24,849 bases of DNA from a virus. A program made the position numbers and the translations under genes. Shown here piece by piece: positions 1 through 7,679 of this stretch (its first letter is position 1; each line of letters starts with the position of its first letter). The stretch is taken from the IMG/VR virus record IMGVR_UViG_3300008267_010598, positions 1-24,849 of that record; one strand, 5' to 3'. The notes under the pieces were generated by a model. It was not told the DNA's origin. It saw only the letters and a program-made list of their open reading frames with translations, and did not search any database.

Positions 1-2
1 AC

Positions 3-830
3 AAATGGTCAATGGAAGAAGAAGAAACTTCGGAAGGTAATGCATTTACAGACAAATTAAGAAACACACCAAAAGGAGGAAAATTTAAACTCGGTAATAA
101 AGAGTACACAGATAATTCTTCATTAGAAGAATCAATCTTATATAGATTACGTTCAGATAATGATTCTGAATTATTTACCGAAAATGAAATTATTGACATA
201 ATTGAACAAATTGTAATGGAAGAAAAAGATAATATCAAAAAAGGTAAATCACCTGCTGGTTTAGATGCATATGAAAAAGCGCATAAAGGGTCAGGTAAAG
301 AAAACGATGCTTACATGAAAGAGTTTACTAAAAAAATTACTGAATATGTTAAAGATGGATCTAAAGAAAAATTTACTACAGAACCAAAACATTTTCCTAA
401 AGGAAATGGTGAGTTAGAAAAAATGAGTAAAAAGGCTTATGTTATGTCTGACGGTGGAAAAGAGTTTTTAGATGATTACATGAGACCTGGAATGGAAGAT
501 TTTGTTCCCGAAGAGATTGAATACGATGAAGATTGGGTAAAAGATAATATCAAAGGTTCGGCTAGAACCGGTAATAATCCTGAGTGGGCTAATGCGGAAG
601 AAACTGAATTAGGTGAAAAATTAGTTAAAAAACAAAAGGCAAAAAAATTCCATAAAGCAAAAGAAACTGCATATAGAAAATCTAAACAACCTGTAACTGA
701 TGGTACTGGTGAAAACTCAGGAAGTGGGGTTAACATTAAACTTGAAAGTGTTGATAAAAAAACTGAAAAATTAAATGAAGAGTTTGATAGAATGAAAACT
801 TTAATGGGATATAAAGAAAAAACGCAATAA
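3..830 (+). CDS. C-terminal part of a probable phage structural protein (open at left edge)
   Basis: The frame is open to the left edge of the window, with Lys-Trp-Ser before the first ATG at 12, so the true start probably lies upstream. The visible 272+ residues are highly charged (rich in Lys and Glu) and low in complexity, with no enzyme motif I recognise. Residues 55-71 from the ATG at 12 (FTENEIIDIIEQIVMEE) resemble the N-terminal ESDL/TESQ peptides of three other proteins in this window. The C-terminus ends in an amphipathic segment, EEFDRMKTLMGY, of a type I associate with proteins of uncultured Bacteroidetes phages (from memory, not searched). I infer a virion or capsid-associated protein. 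No function can be assigned. Confidence 0.7.
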   Translation, partial: KWSMEEEETSEGNAFTDKLRNTPKGGKFKLGNKEYTDNSSLEESILYRLRSDNDSELFTENEIIDIIEQIVMEEKDNIKKGKSPAGLDAYEKAHKGSGKENDAYMKEFTKKITEYVKDGSKEKFTTEPKHFPKGNGELEKMSKKAYVMSDGGKEFLDDYMRPGMEDFVPEEIEYDEDWVKDNIKGSARTGNNPEWANAEETELGEKLVKKQKAKKFHKAKETAYRKSKQPVTDGTGENSGSGVNIKLESVDKKTEKLNEEFDRMKTLMGYKEKTQ

Positions 831-859
831 TTTACATATACCATATCTTTGTTATAATT

Positions 860-893
860 TCTCCATAGGTATTAATCTATGGAGAATTTTTTT
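860..893 (+). terminator. Hairpin plus T-run overlapping the next start codon
   Basis: The stem TCTCCATAG (860-868) pairs perfectly with CTATGGAGA (877-885), with an 8-nt loop, and is followed by a seven-T run (887-893). This has the form of a Rho-independent terminator for the upstream gene. However, the ATG of the next reading frame (879-881) lies inside the 3' arm. A TATCTTTG (844-851) just upstream could be a -7 box, but no -33 TTTG is visible at the right distance. The hairpin may be a terminator, a translational lock, or both. Confidence 0.6.
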
Positions 894-1346
894 AATTATA
901 TAACCCAACCAATGAAACCTGAGGATGTTGACATTTGGTTTAGGATCAATAATATAATCCCCGAAAAGATGGATTTATATTATGATTTTACTTTTTCACT
1001 TTATTATTTAATTGTGGAAACCTACTTAGGTGACGATGAAAGTGGATCCGAGACAAAAATTAATATGACTGATGATGATAAAAGAAATCACTTTCAATGG
1101 TGTTGGAAGAAGACAATTGAAAATTTCAATAAAGAGGGAATTATATTTAATCATGACGGAGAACATTTAGATTATTTTATGGATTTTTTCATGGAAATTT
1201 TTTATAACCAAAAAGAGGACAAAATAAAAAAATCAATAGGAACTTTTTTTAGTGATGTTTTTGATAGAAGAAAACCTTTTACAAAGTCAGATTTGGATAT
1301 GATTTCAAGTATCTATAAGTCCTTAGACAAAAATATGACGATATAG
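879..1346 (+). CDS. Hypothetical acidic protein, 155 aa
   Basis: I do not recognise the family. The protein is rich in aromatic residues (Tyr, Phe, Trp) and acidic residues, with no signal peptide, membrane segment or cysteine motif. The ATG at 879 lies in the 3' arm of a terminator-like hairpin. A second in-frame ATG at 912 (MKPEDVDIW) would avoid the hairpin and is a credible alternative start. The frame is open over 468 nt on AT-rich DNA and no competing frame is better, so I regard it as a real gene. It is followed by 68 nt of AT-rich DNA in which I see nothing clear. Confidence 0.65.
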   Translation: MENFFNYITQPMKPEDVDIWFRINNIIPEKMDLYYDFTFSLYYLIVETYLGDDESGSETKINMTDDDKRNHFQWCWKKTIENFNKEGIIFNHDGEHLDYFMDFFMEIFYNQKEDKIKKSIGTFFSDVFDRRKPFTKSDLDMISSIYKSLDKNMTI

Positions 1347-1414
1347 TATTTACATTCAATATATATTAATTTAGATTTTACTATATAATCAAATAAACAA
1401 TTATTTTAAAAAGA

Positions 1415-1588
1415 ATGGAAACTTTAGAAAAAATTAAAGCGTTAACAGAAGAATTAAATGTTGATGTAACCAAATTCTATGGTGGTAATAAAAGTGCTGG
1501 TACACGTGCTAGAAAAACATCACAAGAATTGAAAGCATTGTTACAAACACTTAGAGGAGAGATTTTGGAAGCAAGAAAAAATGACTAA
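1415..1588 (+). CDS. Hc1-like histone H1 family DNA-binding protein, 57 aa
   Basis: This is a small basic, helical protein. Its core, FYGGNKSAGTRARKTSQELK (residues 21-40), matches the conserved heart of the Bacteroidetes histone H1-like Hc1 family: a short helix, a G-N-K-x-A-G-T-R-x-R-K motif, then a second helix. Cellular members of about 55-60 aa bind DNA non-specifically and help compact the nucleoid. In a phage it could condense phage DNA, be packaged with it, or compete with host nucleoid proteins. The stop overlaps the start of the next gene (ATGACTAA), indicating translational coupling. The family call is from motif recognition and the phage role is inference. Confidence 0.8.
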   Translation: METLEKIKALTEELNVDVTKFYGGNKSAGTRARKTSQELKALLQTLRGEILEARKND

Positions 1589-1769
1589 TATTAGTACAAT
1601 ATATTTATTTGTTTTTGTTTTCTCTGCTAGTTTATTAACGAGAACAACTTTTAAATTTATTATTTCCCTACTACAAGAAAATCCTGAACGAATGGTTATG
1701 AGTAGTAGGGAAATTTTGATCAATGGATTATCAATTAGTTATTTAATAACATACTTAATACAAACATAA
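1581..1769 (+). CDS. Small membrane protein, 62 aa
   Basis: The ATG overlaps the Hc1 stop by 8 nt and the stop directly abuts the next ATG (TAAATG at 1767-1772), which supports a real gene in an operon. Residues 5-20 are strongly hydrophobic (IYLFVFVFSASLL) and a second hydrophobic stretch lies near the C-terminus (ILINGLSISYLITYLI). This suggests two membrane-spanning helices joined by a short polar loop. I do not recognise the family. An inner-membrane location is inferred from hydrophobicity only. Confidence 0.6.
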   Translation: MTNISTIYLFVFVFSASLLTRTTFKFIISLLQENPERMVMSSREILINGLSISYLITYLIQT

Positions 1770-2207
1770 ATGAGTTTATTCAAAGAGTTCACAATATTAT
1801 TTCCTTATTTACAATCAGTTAGGAAATTGAAAACATACCTATCATTTGACATTGAATTTCCTGACACATGGAGATTACCTAAAAAATTTGTTAACGAAGA
1901 AAAGGTAGTAGAGAATGAAAAGTCAAAACAAGGGTTCAGATTCTTCTCTTTTGTTTCAGAATTTGATGAAAAATCTGTCGATGAAACAATATCAAATATA
2001 AAGAATATAATTGCATATAACAAGGAGAGGGAAGAAAAAGAAAGATTGTTCCAATTGAAAGTTGATGAATTGAAAAAAATGTTTGAAAAAGAAAATTTAG
2101 GTAATTTACAAGCATTAAAATTTGAAATCACCGAAGAAAAAATTAAATTAGATGACACAGAAGAAACCATCAAGCCGGTTGGAGGGAATGCAACAATGGC
2201 TAAATAA
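1770..2207 (+). CDS. Hypothetical protein with C-terminal coiled coil, 145 aa
   Basis: The start directly abuts the stop of the preceding membrane protein, so the two are probably translated together. Residues 1-70 form a mixed globular segment and residues ~75-125 are a charged heptad-like stretch (KEREEKERLFQLKVDELKKM) consistent with a coiled coil. There are no catalytic motifs or cysteine clusters. The C-terminus overlaps the next gene. I do not recognise the family, and a scaffold or adaptor role would be guesswork. Confidence 0.65.
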   Translation: MSLFKEFTILFPYLQSVRKLKTYLSFDIEFPDTWRLPKKFVNEEKVVENEKSKQGFRFFSFVSEFDEKSVDETISNIKNIIAYNKEREEKERLFQLKVDELKKMFEKENLGNLQALKFEITEEKIKLDDTEETIKPVGGNATMAK

Positions 2208-2358
2208 TGAAATTGAAAAAGATCAAATTGATTTATTGAGTGAAAAAAATAAATTCATAGATCAAATAAAAAAAATTAATAAAGAAGATATTATTCCGGT
2301 TAAAAAAGAAATAAAACTTACCTTATGGCAGAAAATCAAAAAAGTATTGATGGGATAA
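2188..2358 (+). CDS. Small basic helical protein, 56 aa
   Basis: The reading frame opens at an ATG at 2152, but I prefer the internal ATG at 2188 (MQQWLNNEIEKDQ). It reduces overlap with the upstream gene from 56 to 20 nt and is preceded by GGAGGG, although the spacing is too short for a classic Shine-Dalgarno site. The protein is a single charged helix-rich chain ending in LTLWQKIKKVLMG, an amphipathic basic tail that could touch a membrane. Overlaps on both sides suggest translational coupling. Function unknown. Confidence 0.6.
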   Translation: MQQWLNNEIEKDQIDLLSEKNKFIDQIKKINKEDIIPVKKEIKLTLWQKIKKVLMG

Positions 2359-2654
2359 TTGAAAAACTTGCACTTATAACAGATGCAACTCAAAATTTAT
2401 TTCCTAGTGGGAAAACAGCAATAATATTTGAGTTAGATTATGAAGATTACAAAAAGGTACAACAAAATTTTAGACAAATAGATCAAGGATATAAACAATT
2501 CAAAATAGATCTTTCCGGTGTTGAAGTAATTTTTATTTTAAAAGGTACATTTGATGTGAATGAACCTCAAACCCCAAAAGAAGAAAAAAAAATAGGTTTT
2601 TTTCGTAAACTAGTATTATCTTTTATAAGTCGTAAATTTACGGTAAAGAACTGA
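2325..2654 (+). CDS. Hypothetical protein, 109 aa
   Basis: It overlaps the previous gene by 34 nt and, tail to tail, the minus-strand gene ending at 2616 by 39 nt. The first ~75 residues alternate helix and strand patterns (KTAIIFELDYEDYKKV, SGVEVIFIL), suggesting a small alpha/beta fold. The last ~25 residues are basic and hydrophobic (KKIGFFRKLVLSFISRKF). I see no recognisable motif. It belongs to the coupled chain running from 1415 to 2654, whose co-conservation would be the best clue to function. Confidence 0.6.
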   Translation: MAENQKSIDGIIEKLALITDATQNLFPSGKTAIIFELDYEDYKKVQQNFRQIDQGYKQFKIDLSGVEVIFILKGTFDVNEPQTPKEEKKIGFFRKLVLSFISRKFTVKN

Positions 2655-3251
2655 TTTAGAAAAACCATTTTTATGCAAAAGATTATAAATATACTTCTTT
2701 TGTTCTTTAGAAGAATCTTTAACTAATATACAATCAACTCTTCCTTCATTCATCATATGTGAGGATAAACAATCAATCAATCTATCACAATCAGTTTCAC
2801 TTTTAAGTGAAAAAAGATAAATCTTATCATCGTTTTGTATAACAATTTTATTATTCAATTTTGATATTAATTTCACACCAACTTTAGGTAAATATTGTTT
2901 CAATAAAGTTTGAACAGATATTCTTTTTGATTTATTCAAATCATATATTAACTCTTCTTTATTATATTTGTTAATAATAGTTATGTTGAAATCAGGGTCA
3001 TCTAAATCGACTTTAACTTGTCTGCCAAACTCATCTCTTACAAAGTATGGTCTATGAGATATTATTCTTTCTAAAAAACCGATTTCATAAGTGCAAGGTT
3101 TTCCGTTTTCAGTTTCCATAGAAAATATAACAGAATTACTTTCTGAAATAAGATTATCATAAAACTTTTTTGCTCTATCAAAAGTTTTAAATTTCTTGAT
3201 AATTTTCTTTTTTGTTTTATTTTTGAATAGTACAATTATATAGTTATCCAT
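2616..3251 (-). CDS. Hypothetical protein, 211 aa
   Basis: Runs opposite to its left neighbour and is divergent from dnaJ on its right. The N-terminus is basic (NKTKKKIIKKFKTFDRAKKF) and resembles small phage proteins that open with a beta-hairpin followed by a Lys-rich helix. The rest is mixed alpha/beta without cysteine or catalytic motifs. The start at 3251 is the first ATG after the AT-rich divergent region. A nucleic-acid-binding role is conceivable from the basic N-terminus, but I would not assign it. Confidence 0.65.
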   Translation of the reverse strand: MDNYIIVLFKNKTKKKIIKKFKTFDRAKKFYDNLISESNSVIFSMETENGKPCTYEIGFLERIISHRPYFVRDEFGRQVKVDLDDPDFNITIINKYNKEELIYDLNKSKRISVQTLLKQYLPKVGVKLISKLNNKIVIQNDDKIYLFSLKSETDCDRLIDCLSSHMMNEGRVDCILVKDSSKEQKKYIYNLLHKNGFSKSVLYRKFTTYKR

Positions 3252-3261
3252 TTGGTTAGTA

Positions 3262-3278
3262 TATATTTGTTAAATATA
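3262..3278. repeat. Inverted repeat in the divergent promoter region
   Basis: TATATTT (3262-3268) and AAATATA (3272-3278) form a perfect dyad around GTT, between the divergent starts at 3251 (-) and 3302 (+). On the + strand it contains TATATTTG, matching the Bacteroidetes -7 consensus TAnnTTTG, but there is no TTTG at the expected -33 spacing. It could be an operator or part of a promoter. Confidence 0.35.
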
Positions 3279-3301
3279 ATTGAAAAAAACTTAAAATAAA
3301 T

Positions 3302-4231
3302 ATGGAAGATTTTTATGGTGTGTTGGGAGTCAAAGAAAATGCGACTCAAGAAGAAATAAAAAAAGTTTATAGGAAACTTGTAAAAGAAAATCATCCTGAC
3401 AAAGGTGGGGATGAAGAAAAGTTTAAAAAGATATCAACGGCTTATGATGTGTTAGGGGATGAAAATAAAAGAAAACAATATGATCAACAAAAAAATAATC
3501 CTTTTGGAAACATGAATGGTTTTGGGGGTCAGACAATGGAAGATATGTTGAATAATATGTTTGGAAATAATCGTAGGCAACAAACTAGAGTTCATGACAC
3601 CGTTATTGATGTTCATATTGGAGTATTAGAATCTTACAGAGGTGGTAAAAAAACTATTACATACAATAGAAAAGGAAAATGTGATCCATGTAATGGTACT
3701 GGTGGAGAGAAAAAAATATGTACAACTTGTAATGGTCAGGGATTTACAATCAAACAAATGGGTTCAGGTATGTTTATCCAAGTTATACAGGTTGCTTGTG
3801 GAACGTGTAACGGAGTAGGTAAAATAACAACCGCGGCTTGTTATGCTTGTGGAGGTCAAGGTTCAAAAAACGAATTAAAAAATATTGATATCCAATTACC
3901 CCATGGTATTGACGATGGTCAATTTTTGAGATTACAAGGTCTTGGTGATTACAGAGATAATGGTTACGGAAATTTAGTTATCAGAGTAAGGGCTATATCT
4001 GAAAATAATTTCGAAAAAATGGGACCAAATCTCATTTACAATGCTTTTTTAAATATAAATGATTTTGAAAAAGGTTCGTTTGATGTCCCACATCCTGATG
4101 GAGTTTTAAATATAAAATTCCCAAATAACGTAGATACCTCAACTCCATTGAGGGTAAGAGGAAAAGGTTTTAGATCTCAACAACAAGGAGATTTGTTGAT
4201 CAATCAATATTTAAAATATAATAGAAATTAA
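3302..4231 (+). CDS. dnaJ: Type I J-domain co-chaperone (DnaJ)
   Basis: The layout is complete for a class A DnaJ: J-domain at residues ~1-62 with the HPD signature at 31-33; a short Gly/Phe linker (~65-95); four CxxCxGxG zinc motifs starting at C127 (CDPCNGTG), C140 (CTTCNGQG), C166 (CGTCNGVG) and C180 (CYACGGQG); then the C-terminal substrate-binding beta domains. At 309 aa it is shorter than the usual ~370-380 aa, with a reduced linker and C-terminus. DnaJ stimulates DnaK ATPase and delivers substrates. No DnaK or GrpE is encoded nearby, so it presumably works with host DnaK, perhaps in phage replication or virion assembly. All zinc cysteines are present, so it should be functional. The start is set by the first ATG after the divergent region. 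Confidence 0.95.
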   Translation: MEDFYGVLGVKENATQEEIKKVYRKLVKENHPDKGGDEEKFKKISTAYDVLGDENKRKQYDQQKNNPFGNMNGFGGQTMEDMLNNMFGNNRRQQTRVHDTVIDVHIGVLESYRGGKKTITYNRKGKCDPCNGTGGEKKICTTCNGQGFTIKQMGSGMFIQVIQVACGTCNGVGKITTAACYACGGQGSKNELKNIDIQLPHGIDDGQFLRLQGLGDYRDNGYGNLVIRVRAISENNFEKMGPNLIYNAFLNINDFEKGSFDVPHPDGVLNIKFPNNVDTSTPLRVRGKGFRSQQQGDLLINQYLKYNRN

Positions 4232-4395
4232 AATAAAGATTTGATATCGTAAATTAATGATATTAAACCATAAATTGATAATCCAAAGATTAGTCCACCA
4301 AAAATAAAAACAAACCTTTGTGTTTTTCCTGTTGTTTGGTTACATTTTCTACATCCAGTAACTTGAGTTGCTTCAGTTTTCATAATTTCTTCCAT
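4228..4395 (-). CDS. Small membrane protein with CxxC motif, 55 aa
   Basis: The open frame extends to 4485, but the upstream part is AT-rich and overlaps the next gene's start. I choose the ATG at 4395 ([11 protein letters not shown]). A second ATG at 4383 is also possible. The N-terminus carries GCRKC, a CxxC pair that could bind metal or be redox-active. It is followed by a hydrophobic helix ([21 protein letters not shown]) that should span the membrane. Its tail overlaps dnaJ by 4 nt. A TATTTAT element lies 19 nt upstream of the chosen start. Confidence 0.6.
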   Translation of the reverse strand: MEEIMKTEATQVTGCRKCNQTTGKTQRFVFIFGGLIFGLSIYGLISLIYDIKSLF

Positions 4396-4414
4396 GTTAT
4401 CTTTTTTATTAATT

Positions 4415-4421
4415 ATAAATA
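4415..4421 (-). promoter_or_regulatory. TATTTAT element
   Basis: On the minus strand this reads TATTTAT, 19 nt before the ATG at 4395. It is one of a set of similarly placed elements in this window, proposed as a phage-specific promoter motif. Evidence is positional recurrence only. Confidence 0.3.
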
Positions 4422-4471
4422 CTAATGATTGACATATAAACCTAAAATAACTATTTTTTAAATAAAAAATT

Positions 4472-5311
4472 ATGCTATCATACATTGGAGGAAAAAGTAA
4501 GATTGGTAAATGGATTGTTCCATACTATGATAAAAATATGGAGGTCTATTTGGAAACTTTTGGGGGTATGTTTTGGTGTTTCTATAACATGGACCTCAAA
4601 CAATTCCCAAACTTGAAACAAGTGGTTTACAATGATTTTAATCCACTTAATTATAATTTGTTCAAATGTGTACAAAATCCAAATGAACTTCTAAGAGCAA
4701 TCAACGATATTGATTGTCAAAAGTTTGGTGTAGATCTTACGCCGGAAATTTATAAACAACAATTTGTAAATTTTCAAACTGAGTTATTCAATGAAGGTTT
4801 TAGTGTTGAAGCTGGTGATTATGAGGTAGCTGCTAAATATGTTTATATTCTAACACAAGTTTTTAGTGGATCAAAACCTGAGACATCAAATTTTATTGAC
4901 CTTAAAGGAAAATACAAATCAAAATATCTTACATTTAGAGATAAGTTATCTAAACCTGATTGGGTTGATCACTTTTTAAAAATCACTGATGTTGAAAATA
5001 TGGATTTTGCTGATGTAATTAATAAGTACGATTCACCATCAACCTACATTTATTTGGATCCACCATATTGGAAAACCGAAAACTATTACTCCAACCACGA
5101 TTTTGATCGTCAAGACCATGAGAGATTAGCAAACGTACTACATGGAGTTCAAGGTAAGTTTTCTTTATCTTATTATGATTTTGAACTCCTTCACGAATGG
5201 TTCCCCGAAGACCAATATAGTTGGGTTAAAAAAGAGTTTGCAAAGGCGGCAGCGGCTAAGAAAGGCGAAAAACAAAACATGGGTGAAGAATTACTTATCA
5301 TGAACTACTAA
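4472..5311 (+). CDS. D12-class N6-adenine DNA methyltransferase (Dam-like)
   Basis: The N-terminus SYIGGKSKIGKWI is the typical D12 opening (the usual form is YxGGKxxL). Residues 29-35 (TFGGMFW) correspond to the AdoMet-binding F-x-G-G motif, YNDFN (53-57) to the conserved acidic motif, and DPPYW (196-200) is the catalytic DPPY loop. At 279 aa it is of normal size for the Dam/DpnM group. It transfers a methyl group from AdoMet to adenine N6 in DNA, probably to protect phage DNA from host restriction. No nuclease gene accompanies it, fitting an orphan phage methylase. The target sequence cannot be read from the protein. Confidence 0.9.
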   Translation: MLSYIGGKSKIGKWIVPYYDKNMEVYLETFGGMFWCFYNMDLKQFPNLKQVVYNDFNPLNYNLFKCVQNPNELLRAINDIDCQKFGVDLTPEIYKQQFVNFQTELFNEGFSVEAGDYEVAAKYVYILTQVFSGSKPETSNFIDLKGKYKSKYLTFRDKLSKPDWVDHFLKITDVENMDFADVINKYDSPSTYIYLDPPYWKTENYYSNHDFDRQDHERLANVLHGVQGKFSLSYYDFELLHEWFPEDQYSWVKKEFAKAAAAKKGEKQNMGEELLIMNY

Positions 5312-5329
5312 TTTTTTTTATCTTTTAGA

Positions 5330-5336
5330 TATTTAT
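5330..5336 (+). promoter_or_regulatory. TATTTAT element
   Basis: TATTTAT lies 16 nt before the ATG at 5353, in the 41-nt gap after the D12 methylase. It is one of the recurrent elements proposed as a phage promoter motif, based on position only. Confidence 0.3.
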
Positions 5337-5352
5337 ATTATAAAAAATCATT

Positions 5353-7302
5353 ATGGAATTAGTTGGAATTTTATCTAAAATAGTAAAAGAGAATGTTAAT
5401 ATAAAAAAAATTCTTTTAGAATATCCCGAATCAACAGTAAAAAAATTGGTTGACAAGTTTTCCAACGAAACCGATGAAACTGAAGATGAAATTAAAAAAA
5501 CAATTTCCGATTTCGAGAGATTCAAAAGTGGTTTTGATAATGAAGATAAAGATATTTTTAGACACTCATACGAAAAGGTTAAACAACTTGTTGCTGATAA
5601 ATCAACAAAACAAAAAACTAAAAAAGATTTAGAAGGATTGGCTCAAGAATTTGTTACAAAACATAAAGGTGCTGATTTACAACTTGTTAAATTAAATATT
5701 AAAAAGTTTTTTGAGTTGAAAACACTTTTTCCTGAACAAAAATTATTCAAAAGAGAGCTAATAAATTTTTCACCATCTGAACTAAATGACCTTGTTAATA
5801 GATATTTTGGTAGATTTAATGATAATGGTGAAAATGAGTTAACAAGAAGAATGACCGAAAAATTCTCTAAAGATAATCCTGATGACGATCCACTGACTGT
5901 AATTTTACCAAGGGTTAAAAGGTTTGTAAGACAATTTGATTCAATACCATTGAATGCTAAACTGAGTGCGTTCATGTCATTTGATGAATTTGAACATATT
6001 GTTGATGGATATACTGACGCTGGTGAGGATGAATATACTTTACCTGATATTGATTTAGATGACGTGGAAATAGCGTATGAAGATGATAACGTACTAATTT
6101 TTGCGCCAAATGAAAAACAACAATGTATCAATATCAGAAAAAAACACGCACCAGACAGAAGGTGGTGTACTTCGTGGGAAGGATCAAGTAACTATTACTA
6201 CAATTACAGATTGAATCAAAATTTAACTTTATATTATGTAATAAGTAAAAACTTACCTGAATCAGATGTAAATTACGCTGTGGTTGTTCTCGTTGATAGA
6301 TATGGTGATATGAGATTAGCGGACGGTACAAATTCGGGAAGATTTGCTGGTGCTCAAACAATTCCATGGAGAGAAATAGTAGAAAAAGTACCTACTCTAA
6401 GAGGAAAAGAAGAATATTTAAAAGCAAAACCTTTCTCAAATGAGGATATGGATAAAATGCAAAAGTATAAATCATATAACCTTAAAACGGACGATCCGGT
6501 ACAAGAATTAGGAAGTGTTGAAGAAGTTGAACTTTGGATGGAGTTGAGAGGACCTGATTTCCAAAATATGTCAAACGGAGTAGAAATATTTGCAAATCTA
6601 CCTGAAGAGTTACAGAAAAAATACATAGGACTTGGAACTGAATTGAGTGGAGGAATGGTAAGGGTATTAAAAGACGGAGCAATGTCTTATTATATTTCAA
6701 AGAAAAAAGAGAAACTATTAACCAAAACACTTAATCAACTTTCGTCAAGTGATATTGAGGCTATAAAAAGTAAGGAAATGAGACCTTACTTCAGACAACT
6801 AAAAAGAAAATACGCTGAAGAATTAACTAGTAAAGAAATGAGTACCATGATTCAATTGGAATATCCAAAAGATGATGCTTCCAAGTATATTGCTTTATTT
6901 GGATTTGAAGAATATTTTGATTCTATTCCTGAAAATGTTGAATTTATAAATATGGAAAATAAATCCAAAGATGAAATTGCTATGGATTTACCTGAATCAA
7001 TTGGTAGATTTACTGAGTTAAAAACTTTAGTCATTGATAACATGATCAAATCATTACCAGAAAGTATTGGTAATTGTAAACAACTATCGTTTTTGAATTT
7101 GACTAACAACCCTCAATTAGATAAACTACCTGAGTCACTTGTTAATTTGACTTGTTTGGAATTTTTCTCTATTATAGGATCAGATCCAAATATTAAAATA
7201 CCTAAAAAATTGGAAGAGTATATGACGCCAGATGAAGATTTTTGGTTGATACATTTCCCTGAAGATATGAAACAACATTGTACTGGTATAGTAGGATTTT
7301 AA
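5353..7302 (+). CDS. Large WC-motif and leucine-rich-repeat protein, 649 aa
   Basis: Three regions are visible. Residues 1-230 are charged and helical. Residues ~240-345 form a domain centred on DRRWCTSW (W271-C272), followed by a Tyr-rich stretch and YYVISKN; the same layout (TKWCVTQ...IIYVINRS) occurs in the protein at 21461-22195. Residues ~545-625 contain at least two leucine-rich repeats of the LPESIG...L..L.L/I type (LPESIGRFTELKTLVI, LPESIGNCKQLSFLNL). LRRs usually make protein-protein contacts, for example with host factors. The gene runs 10 nt from the next small gene, suggesting one operon. The WC domain has no function that I know. A virion or host-interaction role is inference. 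Confidence 0.8.
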   Translation: MELVGILSKIVKENVNIKKILLEYPESTVKKLVDKFSNETDETEDEIKKTISDFERFKSGFDNEDKDIFRHSYEKVKQLVADKSTKQKTKKDLEGLAQEFVTKHKGADLQLVKLNIKKFFELKTLFPEQKLFKRELINFSPSELNDLVNRYFGRFNDNGENELTRRMTEKFSKDNPDDDPLTVILPRVKRFVRQFDSIPLNAKLSAFMSFDEFEHIVDGYTDAGEDEYTLPDIDLDDVEIAYEDDNVLIFAPNEKQQCINIRKKHAPDRRWCTSWEGSSNYYYNYRLNQNLTLYYVISKNLPESDVNYAVVVLVDRYGDMRLADGTNSGRFAGAQTIPWREIVEKVPTLRGKEEYLKAKPFSNEDMDKMQKYKSYNLKTDDPVQELGSVEEVELWMELRGPDFQNMSNGVEIFANLPEELQKKYIGLGTELSGGMVRVLKDGAMSYYISKKKEKLLTKTLNQLSSSDIEAIKSKEMRPYFRQLKRKYAEELTSKEMSTMIQLEYPKDDASKYIALFGFEEYFDSIPENVEFINMENKSKDEIAMDLPESIGRFTELKTLVIDNMIKSLPESIGNCKQLSFLNLTNNPQLDKLPESLVNLTCLEFFSIIGSDPNIKIPKKLEEYMTPDEDFWLIHFPEDMKQHCTGIVGF

Positions 7303-7311
7303 AACAAAATT

Positions 7312-7608
7312 ATGAAAAATATTGATGTAGAAGTATACATTAGTCAAATGATTACTTTCTTCGAAAACAATCCCGGAGATTTTATGGCTTTGGTTGGTGA
7401 TGTTCAAAAAGAAGAATTTTATACAAAATTAAGAGAAAAATGTTTTGAAAATATTGAAAATGGTGATGACTATGTTTTAACCAAACAACAAATACTTGAT
7501 ATTGTGTTAGAATTAAAAGCACCAGAATTAATCGATAAATTAGGTTCGGTAGAAAAAATTGAGAAACATATCATGAAAACAAAATTTGGTGATATTTTCA
7601 TGAATTGA
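7312..7608 (+). CDS. Conserved-looking phage protein, 98 aa
   Basis: Starts 9 nt after the LRR protein and is probably co-transcribed with it. It is a compact acidic helical protein (MKNIDVEVYISQMITFFENN...). Its form resembles small proteins I associate with large Bacteroidetes phage genomes (from memory, not searched). It has no cysteines suggesting metal binding beyond one, no membrane segment and no catalytic motif. Function unknown. Confidence 0.7.
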   Translation: MKNIDVEVYISQMITFFENNPGDFMALVGDVQKEEFYTKLREKCFENIENGDDYVLTKQQILDIVLELKAPELIDKLGSVEKIEKHIMKTKFGDIFMN

Positions 7609-7626
7609 AAAAAATTTCCCAAAGTA

Positions 7627-7656
7627 TTGTGGTTTCGAAAAAAAGTATTATCTTTG
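7627..7656 (+). promoter_or_regulatory. Bacteroidetes-type promoter for the DUF932 gene
   Basis: TTG (7627-7629), a 19-nt spacer, then TATCTTTG (7649-7656), matching the Bacteroidetes primary-sigma consensus (-33 TTTG/TTG, -7 TAnnTTTG) at the correct spacing. The ATG follows 24 nt later (7680), leaving a short leader. The unit ends at a strong terminator at 8442, so it looks like a single-gene unit read by the host sigma factor. Confidence 0.75.
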
Positions 7657-7679
7657 TATAGAATTTAAAATTTATACAA

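Noticed and set aside
476-844. Minus-strand frame opposite the edge protein
   Set aside because: It is the complement of a strongly coding plus-strand frame, is Ser/Phe-rich as such shadows are, and has no independent motif.
2631-2642. Perfect 12-bp palindrome CGTAAATTTACG in convergent gene ends
   Set aside because: It lies within coding sequence of both genes, is AT-rich and single-copy, so there is no support for an operator or site.
5643-7109. Several minus-strand frames under the WC/LRR gene
   Set aside because: They are shadows of the 649-aa coding frame with Ser/Leu-rich low-complexity translations and no recognisable domain.
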